From the NCBI RefSeq assembly GCF_004115975.1, contig NZ_SDDZ01000001.1:310001-374000 (forward strand): a stretch of 64,000 nt of DNA, read 5' to 3'. Positions 55,907 through 64,000 of the stretch are shown piece by piece. Numbering within the stretch: position 1 is the first letter of the stretch; every line of letters begins with the position of its first letter. Position numbers and translations under genes: made by a program. Below the pieces are notes generated by a model that did not search any database, was not told where the DNA came from, and saw only the letters and a program-made list of their open reading frames with translations. This stretch comes from Gelidibacter gilvus (lineage in GTDB: Bacteria > Bacteroidota > Bacteroidia > Flavobacteriales > Flavobacteriaceae).

Positions 55907-57862
55907 ATGAAAAACCAACTACTTCTTTTTTTGTGCTTATTTGGGATGACGATAAGCCAGTCCCAGACTTTTAATGATGGGGTGTTAGAATACACCGTAA
56001 CCGATGTCACAAATGGCTATGTTTCTGTAAAAAAATATGAGACTGCTGGACCGACAGGGGATCTCTCTATACCTGAAACCGTAGTGGATAATGGTTTAAC
56101 CTACATAATAACGAGTATTCAAGATTCTGGATTTTTTTGGAGTCTTGGTTTAACTAGTGTTAGCATACCAAATACTGTTTCTAGTATCGGAAATCGAGCT
56201 TTTGAAAGTTGTAGGGTTCTAGAGAGTATTAATATACCAAATAGTGTTACAAGTATTGGGAATAAGGCTTTTGAAGGTTGTTGGAATTTGGAAAGTGCAA
56301 GTCTATCCGATAACATTATTAGTATAGGAAACGAAACTTTTAGTGGTTGTCGACGTTTATTAAGCATTGATATACCAAATGGAGTTACAAGTATTGGTAA
56401 TTCAGCTTTTCAGGGGTGTGGTATGCTGGAGAGTATTAATATTCCAGATAGTGTTGAAAGTATTGGTAATTCAGCTTTTTATGGTTGTTTTACGCTGAAG
56501 AGTATTAATATTCCAAATAGTGTTAAAAGTATAGGTAATTCAGCTTTTTACCGTTGTAGATCTTTAACAAACGTTGTTCTACCAGTTGACATTATCAGTA
56601 TAGAAAATCAAACTTTTAGTGAGTGTAGTAGTTTATTGACCGTTAATATACCAAATGGAGTTAAGAGCATTGGATCATCTGCATTTTCCGAATGTGAAAA
56701 CTTAACGAGTATTGATATACCCGATGGAGTTACCAGTATTGGACAATCTGCTTTTTGGAATTGTAGTAGTTTATCAAGTATAATTCTACCGGAGGGTCTT
56801 ACGGATTTTGGAGATAGCGTTTTTCATGGTTGTAGTAATCTCACAAGTGTATCTCTCCCAAATGGTATTACCAGAATTCCAAATGGAACTTTTCGCGGTT
56901 GTAGCAGTTTACCAAGTATCTCTTTACCAATTGGTATAATCATTATTGGAGAACAAGCTTTTTCCGGTTGCAGTAGTTTAACAAGTATAATTCTACCAGA
57001 TGGTCTTAGAAGTATTGGACGAAATGCTTTTTACGGGTGTACTGGTCTAACAAATGTAACTTTACCAGATAATCTTACTAGTATGGGAGCGTCTGCTTTT
57101 TCTCGTTGTAGTAGATTAACGAGTATTGCCATTCCTGAAAGAATTACGATTATTAGTGAAGGATCTTTTAGTTATTGTACTAGTCTCACGAACGTATCTC
57201 TTCCTAATGGTATTACTAGTATTGGACCGCGTGCTTTTGATGGTTGTAGTAGTCTCATAAGCGTACCTCTTCCAAATAGTCTTAAATTTATTTACGATCA
57301 AGCTTTTAAAGATTGTAATAGTTTAACAAGTATAATTCTACCAGATGATCTTAGAACTATTGGACTTGGTGCTTTTAGTGATTGCAGTAGTTTAACAAAC
57401 ATTAATATTCCAGGATCTGTTGCCATTATGGGTACTTTTGTTTTTGCCCGTAGTACTGCGCTGTCCAGTGTCACAGTAAATTGGAATATACCATTAGCTA
57501 TAAACGCTAATGTGTTTGAAGGGATAACTATAGAAAACATCCCCTTAACCGTCCCTGCAGGAACTGAAGCCGCTTACCAAGCCGCAGCTGTCTGGCAGGA
57601 TTTCGATTGGTCTGCTTTAAGCCTCTTAGATTTTGCCATTGCAACAGTCCGGTTATACCCCAACCCAACCTCATCCTTTTTAAAAATAGATTTGAATGGA
57701 ACTTCAGAACTTAAGAAAGCGACCATTTATAATAACTTAGGTCAATTGATTTCAGAGGAAAAGGAAACTCAAATCAGTGTTTCCAACTATTCAAAAGGGC
57801 TTTATTTTGCAGAAATAGAGACTAATCAAGGCAAGGTTACCAAGAAATTTATGGTGGAGTAA
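55907..57862 (+). CDS. BspA-type leucine-rich-repeat surface protein, paralogue
   Basis: 651 aa with a signal peptide (ending MTISQSQ). It has one cap (LEYTVTDVTNGYVSVKK), about 20 LRRs of ~23 residues (for example LTSVSIPNTVSSIGNRAFESC) and the ENIPLTVPAGTEAAYQAAAVWQ end cap. The T9SS type A sorting domain is nearly identical at DNA level to that of the preceding gene. Similar upstream sequence (TAACTTACTC-TTATTAACTA type) shows that the whole gene unit was duplicated. It is probably a surface adhesin; the ligand is unknown. Confidence 0.9.
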   Translation: MKNQLLLFLCLFGMTISQSQTFNDGVLEYTVTDVTNGYVSVKKYETAGPTGDLSIPETVVDNGLTYIITSIQDSGFFWSLGLTSVSIPNTVSSIGNRAFESCRVLESINIPNSVTSIGNKAFEGCWNLESASLSDNIISIGNETFSGCRRLLSIDIPNGVTSIGNSAFQGCGMLESINIPDSVESIGNSAFYGCFTLKSINIPNSVKSIGNSAFYRCRSLTNVVLPVDIISIENQTFSECSSLLTVNIPNGVKSIGSSAFSECENLTSIDIPDGVTSIGQSAFWNCSSLSSIILPEGLTDFGDSVFHGCSNLTSVSLPNGITRIPNGTFRGCSSLPSISLPIGIIIIGEQAFSGCSSLTSIILPDGLRSIGRNAFYGCTGLTNVTLPDNLTSMGASAFSRCSRLTSIAIPERITIISEGSFSYCTSLTNVSLPNGITSIGPRAFDGCSSLISVPLPNSLKFIYDQAFKDCNSLTSIILPDDLRTIGLGAFSDCSSLTNINIPGSVAIMGTFVFARSTALSSVTVNWNIPLAINANVFEGITIENIPLTVPAGTEAAYQAAAVWQDFDWSALSLLDFAIATVRLYPNPTSSFLKIDLNGTSELKKATIYNNLGQLISEEKETQISVSNYSKGLYFAEIETNQGKVTKKFMVE

Positions 57863-57888
57863 CTTATTAAAAGTATATGATTTACAAA

Positions 57889-57915
57889 GGCTCACGTTAA
57901 TTTGTGAGCCTTTTT
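57889..57915 (+). terminator. Terminator after the second LRR gene
   Basis: GGCTCAC (57889-57895), an 8-nt loop GTTAATTT, GTGAGCC (57904-57910) and TTTTT form a perfect intrinsic terminator. A TAGTTTTG box at 57961-57968 may belong to the promoter of rnr. Confidence 0.85.
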
Positions 57916-58062
57916 ACGTTAACTTAACCATAATTTTATAATGGTTTCACATTAAAAACGTAGTTTTGTAAAACTTAATTACCAATCTTCTCCTTTAATT
58001 AAGTTTGAAATAACTGAATTTCGCTAACTTTAGAAATTCAATAAGATTACATTATAAAATAA

Positions 58063-60297
58063 ATGACAAAAAAAAGAAGAAAGGGATCATCAAATAAGAT
58101 CTCTAACCTAACAAATACAATTCTAAGTATTTTAAAAAAAGATAGAAATCAATCCTTCAATTACAAACAAATTGCTGCTAAACTTGAGGTGGATGATGCT
58201 TCCAGTAGAAATCAAATTATAAAAAAACTTCAAGAACTCCTAGCTAAAAAGGAAATTGAAGAAACAGAACGGGGCAAATTCAAGGCCGTCGTTACTGCAG
58301 AATATCATACAGGAATTTTGGATATGGCCGCTAGAGGGTCAGGATATGTTATTAGTCCAGATTTTGACGAAGATGTCTATATCGCTTCAAATAATATCAA
58401 TAAAGCCTTAAATGGCGATGAGGTAGAATTCTACGTCTATAAACGCCGTAAGCAAGGTAAGTTTGAAGGTGAAATCACAAATATTATCAAACGTGCCAAA
58501 AGTGAATATGTGGGTGTGATACAAATTCACGATAATTATGCTTTTGTAGTGGTCAATAGCACCAAAATGTACACCGATATTTTTGTTCCGATCAATAAAA
58601 TCAATAAGGCTGAAGATGGGGATGTGGTTCTGGTCTCCCTAGAAAGTTGGGAAAAAGGCGAAGATTCACCTAAAGGAGCCGTATTAAAAGTGTTGGGGAA
58701 ACCTGGAGAACACAATACTGAAATCCACGCCATTCTAGCGGAATACGGTTTACCTTCTGAATTTCCTCAAGACGTTGAAGACTATGCCAATTCCTTGGAT
58801 ACATCAATCAGTCCCGAAGAAATAGCCAAGCGTCGCGATATGCGAAAAGCGCTAACGTTTACGATAGATCCTAAAGATGCCAAAGATTTCGACGATGCCT
58901 TATCTTTTGAAGTATTGGATAACGGATTGTATGAAATAGGAATCCATATTGCTGATGTGTCCCACTATGTGCAAGAAGGCACTATCTTGGATGATGAAGC
59001 TTACGAACGCGCCACTTCGGTGTATTTAGTGGATAGAGTAGTACCAATGCTTCCTGAAGTTCTTTCCAATAATGCCTGTTCCTTAAGACCGAATGAAGAG
59101 AAATATACCTTTTCTGCAGTGTTTAAGATGAATGATGAGGCAGAAATTAAAGAACAATGGTTTGGAAGAACAGTCACTTACAGTGATGCGCGTTTTTCTT
59201 ATGAAGAAGCACAAGTTATTATTGAGAATAACGCTACAATTCCAGCGAGGACGAGTATCTCAGAAATAAATACGCTAATCCCTCAAGACATTGCCATAGA
59301 TGCTTCAGAATACCATGCCGATAAAAACGTCGGTTACGCTGTTTTAAAAATGGATGAAATGGCAAAGATCATGCGTGGTAAACGTATGAAAGAAGGTGCG
59401 ATTTCATTTGATAAGGTAGAGGTGAAGTTTGATTTGGATGAAGAGGCCAATCCGATAGGTGTGTTTTTTAAGACCAGTCAAGATGCCAACAAACTGATTG
59501 AAGAATTCATGTTGCTGGCCAATAAGAAGGTCGCCGAATTTATCGGGAAGCAATCTCCAAAAAAGACGTTTGTCTACCGTGTCCATGATGAACCAGATGC
59601 CACAAAATTAGCGACACTTCAAGGCGTCGTTTCTAAATTTGGATACAAACTGAATTTTAAGGATCGCAATAGCATTGCCTCTTCCTTAAACGGATTATTA
59701 CGTGATGTTCAAGGCAAAAAAGAACAAAATTTAGTGGATACTTTGACCATCAGAACGATGAGTAAAGCCGAATATACGACGCACAACATCGGGCATTATG
59801 GTTTGGCCTTTGATTATTATACACATTTTACATCGCCTATTCGTCGTTATCCTGATGTGATGGTGCACCGTTTGTTGCAGCATTATCTTGATGGTGCAAA
59901 ATCGGCCAATGAAGCTATCTATGAGGAAAAATGTAACCATTCCAGTAATATGGAAAACCTGTCCACAAAAGCCGAACGTGATTCTATAAAATATATGCAG
60001 ATCAAGTTTATGGAGAACCATAAAAACGAAGAATTTGTGGGTGTTATTTCTGGAGTAACCGATTGGGGAATTTATGTAGAAATCATTTCCAATAAATGTG
60101 AAGGCATGGTTTCTGTAAGGGATATGAATGATGATCATTACGAATTTGATGAAACAGAATATGCATTGATCGGAAGAAAAACGGGGATTAGTTATCAACT
60201 TGGTGAAGAAGTAGTCGTCAGGGTTAAAAGCACTGATTTAGTTAAAAAACATCTCGATTTTACATTGATAGGAAAACCTCAAATTATTCAATTGTAA
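58063..60297 (+). CDS. rnr: Ribonuclease R
   Basis: A processive 3'-5' exoribonuclease that degrades structured RNA. The order is: N-terminal winged helix (about 10-80), cold-shock domains, the RNB catalytic core with TIDPKDAKDFDDALSF (aspartates at the active site) and IGIHIADVSHYV, HFTSPIRRYPDVMVHRLLQHYL near 590, and a C-terminal S1 domain (GVISGVTDWGIYVEI). It has 744 aa, full length. Confidence 0.95.
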   Translation: MTKKRRKGSSNKISNLTNTILSILKKDRNQSFNYKQIAAKLEVDDASSRNQIIKKLQELLAKKEIEETERGKFKAVVTAEYHTGILDMAARGSGYVISPDFDEDVYIASNNINKALNGDEVEFYVYKRRKQGKFEGEITNIIKRAKSEYVGVIQIHDNYAFVVVNSTKMYTDIFVPINKINKAEDGDVVLVSLESWEKGEDSPKGAVLKVLGKPGEHNTEIHAILAEYGLPSEFPQDVEDYANSLDTSISPEEIAKRRDMRKALTFTIDPKDAKDFDDALSFEVLDNGLYEIGIHIADVSHYVQEGTILDDEAYERATSVYLVDRVVPMLPEVLSNNACSLRPNEEKYTFSAVFKMNDEAEIKEQWFGRTVTYSDARFSYEEAQVIIENNATIPARTSISEINTLIPQDIAIDASEYHADKNVGYAVLKMDEMAKIMRGKRMKEGAISFDKVEVKFDLDEEANPIGVFFKTSQDANKLIEEFMLLANKKVAEFIGKQSPKKTFVYRVHDEPDATKLATLQGVVSKFGYKLNFKDRNSIASSLNGLLRDVQGKKEQNLVDTLTIRTMSKAEYTTHNIGHYGLAFDYYTHFTSPIRRYPDVMVHRLLQHYLDGAKSANEAIYEEKCNHSSNMENLSTKAERDSIKYMQIKFMENHKNEEFVGVISGVTDWGIYVEIISNKCEGMVSVRDMNDDHYEFDETEYALIGRKTGISYQLGEEVVVRVKSTDLVKKHLDFTLIGKPQIIQL

Positions 60298-60339
60298 CAA
60301 TTCAACAGTAAGTTCTACTGATACTCTAAATTTATAATT

Positions 60340-60636
60340 ATGATCCTCACCACCACCAACTCCATAGAAGGGTTTAAAATATTGGAATATAAAGGCATTG
60401 TTTCTGGAATTTCAGTGAATGTCCAAAAAATGAAAATGACCTTTAATATGGAAAAATACTATCAGGCCATTGCGGAAAGTATGAGCATGGTCAAAGAACA
60501 GGCCTTCCAACAATTACAGGACAACGCAAAAAAATTAAATGCCAATGCCATTGTAGGAATCAAAGTTGACATCGAATTGACCACGAGCAATTATGTCACA
60601 GTTTCAGTAACCGGAACTGCAGTATCAGTGGCCTAA
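60340..60636 (+). CDS. YbjQ-family (heavy-metal-binding-domain-like) protein
   Basis: 98 aa. It matches the YbjQ/UPF0145 pattern: MILTTTNSIEGFKILEYKGIVSG at the start, a central helix rich in Met and Gln, then NANAIVGIKVDIELTT. Members form pentamers; a metal-binding role has been suggested but is not established. It lies 42 bases after rnr and may be read from the same transcript. Confidence 0.8.
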   Translation: MILTTTNSIEGFKILEYKGIVSGISVNVQKMKMTFNMEKYYQAIAESMSMVKEQAFQQLQDNAKKLNANAIVGIKVDIELTTSNYVTVSVTGTAVSVA

Positions 60637-60758
60637 ACTTTATGTTTTATTCCCACCATTGGGGTTTAATACCGTCGAAGCTTGTCGCGATTGAATAGAC
60701 AATTTCTTATTCAGATGCCGATTTGATACAATTTAAATGAAACTCTAAAATAAAAAAA

Positions 60759-61433
60759 ATGAAGATATTACTATCAATAGTGTCACTTTTTTTAAGTGTG
60801 AATGCTATTTCACAACAAGACCTTGAGAAAAATTTAGGTGATTTTGGTGAAATTAAAGTTTATGATATGATCAATGTAGAATTGGTTAAATCTGATGAAA
60901 ACAGGGCGATCATTTCTGGAGATAATAAAAGTGATGTTGAATTGGTCAATAAAAATGGCACCTTAAAAATTAAGATGCGTCTTGGAGAAAGCTTTGTGGG
61001 CAATAAGACTACGGTGCGATTATACTATAAAAAAATAGATATTATTGATGTGAATGAAGGCGCTTATGTCTCTTCAGATGATATATTTCAACAAGACAAA
61101 ATAGAATTAAGAGCTCAAGAAGGCGGGGTGATAAAACTACAATTAGAAGTCACAGATGTTCAAGTAAAAGCAGTTACAGGCGGTGATATTGAAGTCTCAG
61201 GTAAAGTTGAAAGGCAGGATATTTCCATTAATACTGGCGGGATTTTTCAAGGGAAATCTTTAGAGTCTGAAACTACTTATGTAGCAATAAGAGCTGCAGG
61301 TGAAGCACATATCAATGCGTCCCGATTGGCAGATATAAAAATTAGGGCAGGAGGTGATGTTTATATTTATGGCAATCCAGAAACAGTAAACGAAAATAAA
61401 ATGTTTGGTGGACGTATTAAACGTATGGATTAG
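60759..61433 (+). CDS. Exported GIN-domain protein (DUF2807, head GIN)
   Basis: 224 aa with a signal peptide (ending VNAISQ). The rest is a beta-helix-like head GIN domain with short repeated strands (FGEIKVYDMINVELVKSD, GAYVSSDDIFQQDKIELRAQEGG, AVTGGDIEVSGKV). Such proteins are common, secreted and of unknown function in Bacteroidota. Confidence 0.78.
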   Translation: MKILLSIVSLFLSVNAISQQDLEKNLGDFGEIKVYDMINVELVKSDENRAIISGDNKSDVELVNKNGTLKIKMRLGESFVGNKTTVRLYYKKIDIIDVNEGAYVSSDDIFQQDKIELRAQEGGVIKLQLEVTDVQVKAVTGGDIEVSGKVERQDISINTGGIFQGKSLESETTYVAIRAAGEAHINASRLADIKIRAGGDVYIYGNPETVNENKMFGGRIKRMD

Positions 61434-61535
61434 AACGCCACTAAAGCTCATTAAACAGTGAGCATATATAAATCTATCCCTAGCTACGGTTGCGGTTTTG
61501 GAGATTTCAAAGCCTTAAAAGGATAAAAAATTATG

Positions 61536-61543
61536 TAGCTTTG
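61536..61543 (+). promoter_or_regulatory. Promoter -7 box before the LysE transporter
   Basis: TAGCTTTG matches TAnnTTTG, 16 bases before the ATG, which implies a very short 5' leader. No clear -33 box. Confidence 0.4.
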
Positions 61544-61559
61544 TTGAAACAAGAGTTCT

Positions 61560-62246
61560 ATGTTTGACGAGATTTTATCAGCTATTCCTTTTGGTATCAT
61601 ATTGGCATTTACGATTGGCCCTGTGTTTTTCGTGCTTTTGGAAACCAGCGCTACCAAAGGTTTTAAAAGTGCCCTTATTTTTGATTTGGGCGTCATGTTG
61701 GCGGATATTTTATTTATTGCTGTTGCTTTTCTAAGTACCAATAAGTTACTCGATAAAATTAAGGATGACCCCAATTTTCTCGTATTTGGTGGGGTGATTT
61801 TAGTGGTTTACGGGATAATTACGTTCACCAAAACTTCAAAATCATTTCGATCAATCGTCAGGGAATACCATAGGGTAGAGATCCAAAAGAATTACGGAAA
61901 GTTATTTTTAAAAGGCTTTTTATTGAATTTCATCAATATCGGCGTATTGGTAGGCTGGTTGGGGTTTATTATCATTGCCAATTCATTTACGAATTCCAAA
62001 GGGGGAGTGATTGTATTTCTTTCAACAATTCTCATTACTTATTTTGTTGTCGATCTTTTTAAAATTCTTATCGCCAAAAAACTTAAGAATAAATTGACCC
62101 CACGTCGTATTTTTAAAACTAAAAAAATCGTTGCCCTGGTGATTTTAGCTTTTGGAGTGTTATTGTTGTCGCAGGCGTTCTTCCCTAAAGAAAAGGAATT
62201 GCTCAAAGACCGATTGGAGCAGATCAATCCTTTTGAGAATAACTAG
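61560..62246 (+). CDS. LysE-family amino-acid exporter
   Basis: 228 aa with six hydrophobic helices. The N-terminal LysE/RhtB signature IPFGIILAFTIGPVFFVLLETSATKGFK is clear. It probably exports an amino acid or related solute; the substrate is not determined. It is followed 17 bases later by a tandem repeat array. Confidence 0.85.
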   Translation: MFDEILSAIPFGIILAFTIGPVFFVLLETSATKGFKSALIFDLGVMLADILFIAVAFLSTNKLLDKIKDDPNFLVFGGVILVVYGIITFTKTSKSFRSIVREYHRVEIQKNYGKLFLKGFLLNFINIGVLVGWLGFIIIANSFTNSKGGVIVFLSTILITYFVVDLFKILIAKKLKNKLTPRRIFKTKKIVALVILAFGVLLLSQAFFPKEKELLKDRLEQINPFENN

Positions 62247-62263
62247 ATCAGTTTTTGATTTAT

Positions 62264-63199
62264 AGAACACAGACCTGCCCGTCCGTACAGGCGGGTGGCT
62301 CGGATTTCTTATGACAATCATTTATTTTGAACATTTATCAGTGGCCATCTGCTCAATCTGCGTCCTCAGCATTCCATCATTAGAACACAGACCTGCCCGT
62401 CCGTACAGGCGGGTGACGCGGATTTCTTATGATAGTCACTGATTTTTAAGCGTTTTTTAAAAATCTGAAAAGTTCGTTTGACAGAACTTAAACCTCTCGG
62501 ATATTCAAAACCTGAGAGGTTTTTTAGTCTAAATCAGTGGCCATCTGCTCAATCTGCGTGCTCAGCGTTCCATCATTAGAACACAGACCTGCCCGTCCGT
62601 ACAGGCGGGTGACTCGGATTTCTAATGATAATCATTGATTTTGAACATTTATCAGTGGCCATCTGCTCAATCTGCGTTCTCAGCGTTCCATCATTAGAAC
62701 ACAGATGACGCGGATTTCTTATGATAGTCACTGATTTTAAAGCTTTTTTTAAAAAGCTGAAAAGTTCGTTTGACAGAACTTAAACCTCTCAGATATTCAA
62801 AACCTGAGAGGTTTTTTTAATCTAAATCATTGGCCATCTGCTCAATCTGCGTCCTCAGCGTTCCATAATCTTAACAGATGACTTGGATTTCTTATGTTAA
62901 TCATTGATTTTGAACATTTATCAGTGGCCATCTGCTCAATCTGCGTCCTCAGCGTTCCATCATTAGAACACAGACCTGCCCGTCCGTACAGGCGGGTGAC
63001 GCGGATTTCTTATGATAATCATTGATTTTGAACATTTAATAGTGGCCATCTGCTCAATCTGCGTCCTCAACATTCCATCATTAGAACACAGACCTGCCCG
63101 TCCGTACAGGCGGGTGACGCGGATTTCTTATGATAATCATTGATTTTGAACATTTATCAGTGGCCATCTGCTCAATCTGCGTCATCAGTGTTCCATCCT
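62264..63199. repeat. Seven-unit composite tandem array
   Basis: Units begin at 62264, 62382, 62578, 62696, 62870, 62965 and 63083, with lengths 118, 196, 118, 174, 95, 118 and about 117. The common unit starts AGAACACAGA and ends TTCCATCATT. A 22-bp palindrome (arms CCTGCC and GGCGGG) occupies the same site in units 1, 2, 3, 6 and 7 and is absent from units 4 and 5. Units 2 and 4 also carry a ~78-bp module with a hairpin (AACCTCT / AGAGGTT followed by T). No unique spacers exist, so it is not a CRISPR. No protein is predicted. Confidence 0.95.
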
Positions 63200-63212
63200 A
63201 AAAATTTAGGAA

Positions 63213-63244
63213 TAAAAAAACCCTCAACGTCAGTTGAAGGTTTC
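63213..63244 (-). terminator. Terminator of tRNA-Cys
   Basis: On the minus strand AAACCTTCAAC, loop TGAC, GTTGAGGGTTT and a T-run follow the tRNA directly. Confidence 0.75.
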
Positions 63245-63247
63245 TTG

Positions 63248-63318
63248 AGGCATCAAGCGGATTCGAACCGCTGTAGAAGGTTTTGCAGACCTCTGCCTAG
63301 CCACTCGGCCATGATGCC
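63248..63318 (-). tRNA. tRNA-Cys (GCA)
   Basis: 71 bases on the minus strand. The acceptor GGCATCA pairs with TGATGCC. The anticodon loop CTGCAAA carries GCA, the T-arm carries GGTTCGAATCC, and the discriminator base is U as required for Cys. CCA is not encoded. Confidence 0.95.
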
Positions 63319-63370
63319 AGTTTTTGGAAGTGCAAAGGTAAAAAAAATAAACTTGGTAAGCTATTTAGTT

Positions 63371-63733
63371 TTATTTATTTCGGTGCGATGTTAATTTTAT
63401 GGTCACTTTTTCCACATCGCCTCCAATTGGCGGATTTAATTTACTCACATAAACCGTCGCTTTTCTCACCAATTGATCTTCGTTAAAAATACGATTTAAG
63501 ATGCGTTGGGCCACAGTTTCTAACAAATATGAAGGTATGTTCATTTCTTCCTTTATAATCCTGTTAAGCAATACGTAATCTACAGTATCGCTTAATTTAT
63601 CTGAAGTTGCAGAAGGTTTTAAATCTGCTTTGACCTTTAAATCTACACGATAATCGCTACCAATTGTCGTTTCTTCTTTCAAACAGCCGTGATGCGCGAA
63701 CACGCGGATATTTTCAACTTTTATAGTACCCAT
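63371..63733 (-). CDS. folB: Dihydroneopterin aldolase
   Basis: 120 aa, folate biosynthesis. KVENIRVFAHHGCLKEET at the start, TVDYVLLNRIIKEEM and LLETVAQRILNRIF in the middle, and a C-terminal KLNPPIGGDVEKVTI motif fit FolB. It is divergent from glnS. Confidence 0.92.
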   Translation of the reverse strand: MGTIKVENIRVFAHHGCLKEETTIGSDYRVDLKVKADLKPSATSDKLSDTVDYVLLNRIIKEEMNIPSYLLETVAQRILNRIFNEDQLVRKATVYVSKLNPPIGGDVEKVTIKLTSHRNK

Positions 63734-63785
63734 AATTCCTTTTATAGCCGCAAAAATAAGGCATTTCTAGAACTAAAAAAATCCT

Positions 63786-63793
63786 TAATTTTG
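63786..63793 (+). promoter_or_regulatory. Promoter -7 box before glnS
   Basis: TAATTTTG matches TAnnTTTG, about 48 bases before the first possible glnS start, in the divergent spacer with folB. Confidence 0.4.
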
Positions 63794-63841
63794 CACAGGA
63801 ATTCTTATTGGATATTTTATTTAAATAAATAATAAGAAATA

Positions 63842-64000
63842 ATGAATAGTCGTATGTCAGAAGAAACAAAACCGCTCAACTTTATTGAGCATATCATAGA
63901 AGAAGATTTAGCCAAAGGGATGTCTAGAGACGACCTGCGTTTTAGGTTTCCGCCAGAGCCCAATGGATACTTACATATTGGACATACCAAAGCCATAGGC
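63842..64000 (+). CDS. glnS: Glutaminyl-tRNA synthetase, N-terminal fragment
   Basis: The first 53 codons of a class I synthetase. [15 protein letters not shown] and [19 protein letters not shown] (HIGH motif) match GlnS. The gene runs off the window. Starts are possible at 63842 and 63854; the second (MSEETK) fits the usual N-terminus better. Confidence 0.9.
   Translation, partial: MNSRMSEETKPLNFIEHIIEEDLAKGMSRDDLRFRFPPEPNGYLHIGHTKAIG

Noticed and set aside
62264-63199. CRISPR array
   Set aside because: The repeats are long (95-196 bp) and contiguous, with no unique spacers and no cas genes nearby. The array is a satellite.
63140-63394. An 84-codon plus-strand frame near tRNA-Cys
   Set aside because: It runs through the last array unit, a terminator and the antisense of the tRNA, so it cannot be a real gene.

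Overview
The window is chromosomal DNA of a member of the Flavobacteriaceae (Bacteroidota), probably marine or environmental. The evidence is AT-rich sequence, start codons without Shine-Dalgarno sites, promoters of the TAnnTTTG type, a TonB-dependent receptor with an N-terminal carboxypeptidase-like domain, type IX secretion (T9SS) sorting tails, many lipoproteins, and an arginine operon of the succinyl-ornithine type known from Bacteroides. Species cannot be read from the sequence.

Layout. 1-5.2 kb: ilvN-ilvC-ilvA (branched-chain amino acids) and a GapN-like aldehyde dehydrogenase. 5.2-14.7 kb: one long arginine operon (GNAT-argG-argC-proC-argD-argF'-argB-argE-argH). It is preceded by a good promoter, a short leader ORF with three consecutive Arg codons and a 226-nt untranslated leader. 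14.8-19.4 kb: leuACDB on the minus strand. 19.5-25.1 kb: a conserved unknown protein, an outer-membrane phospholipase A and a large IPT/TIG plus propeller lipoprotein. 25.1-27.2 kb: a small accessory patch with gene remnants, a higBA toxin-antitoxin pair, palindromes and a tRNA(CAT). 27.2-38.1 kb: housekeeping genes (mce, rbfA, an FtsX-type permease, dusB, lepA) mixed with envelope proteins. 38-39 kb: tandem copies of the 3' end of lepA. 39-41.7 kb: glgA-glgC. 41.7-52.6 kb: antiporter, DUF202 protein, MBL hydrolase, three peptidases, rnpA, a double-OmpA protein, GNAT and rpiB. 52.6-53.6 kb: a long non-coding AT-rich stretch with DnaA-box-like sites (candidate oriC). 53.6-57.9 kb: two paralogous BspA-type leucine-rich-repeat proteins with nearly identical sorting tails. 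58-64 kb: rnr, small envelope genes, a LysE transporter, a composite satellite array, tRNA-Cys, folB and the start of glnS.

The least ordinary material is non-coding. (1) Two genes, a TolB-like lipoprotein and lepA, each have their 3' end copied about four times in tandem into the downstream spacer (68-bp and about 206-bp units). The lepA copies keep a short ATG-to-stop frame for the LepA tail. (2) A seven-unit array at 62.3-63.2 kb shows filled and empty versions of a 22-bp palindrome and of a roughly 78-bp module. (3) REP-like palindromes sit immediately before the argF', argB and argH start codons. (4) The arginine leader has alternative hairpins. All functional statements rest on reading motifs; no search was run.
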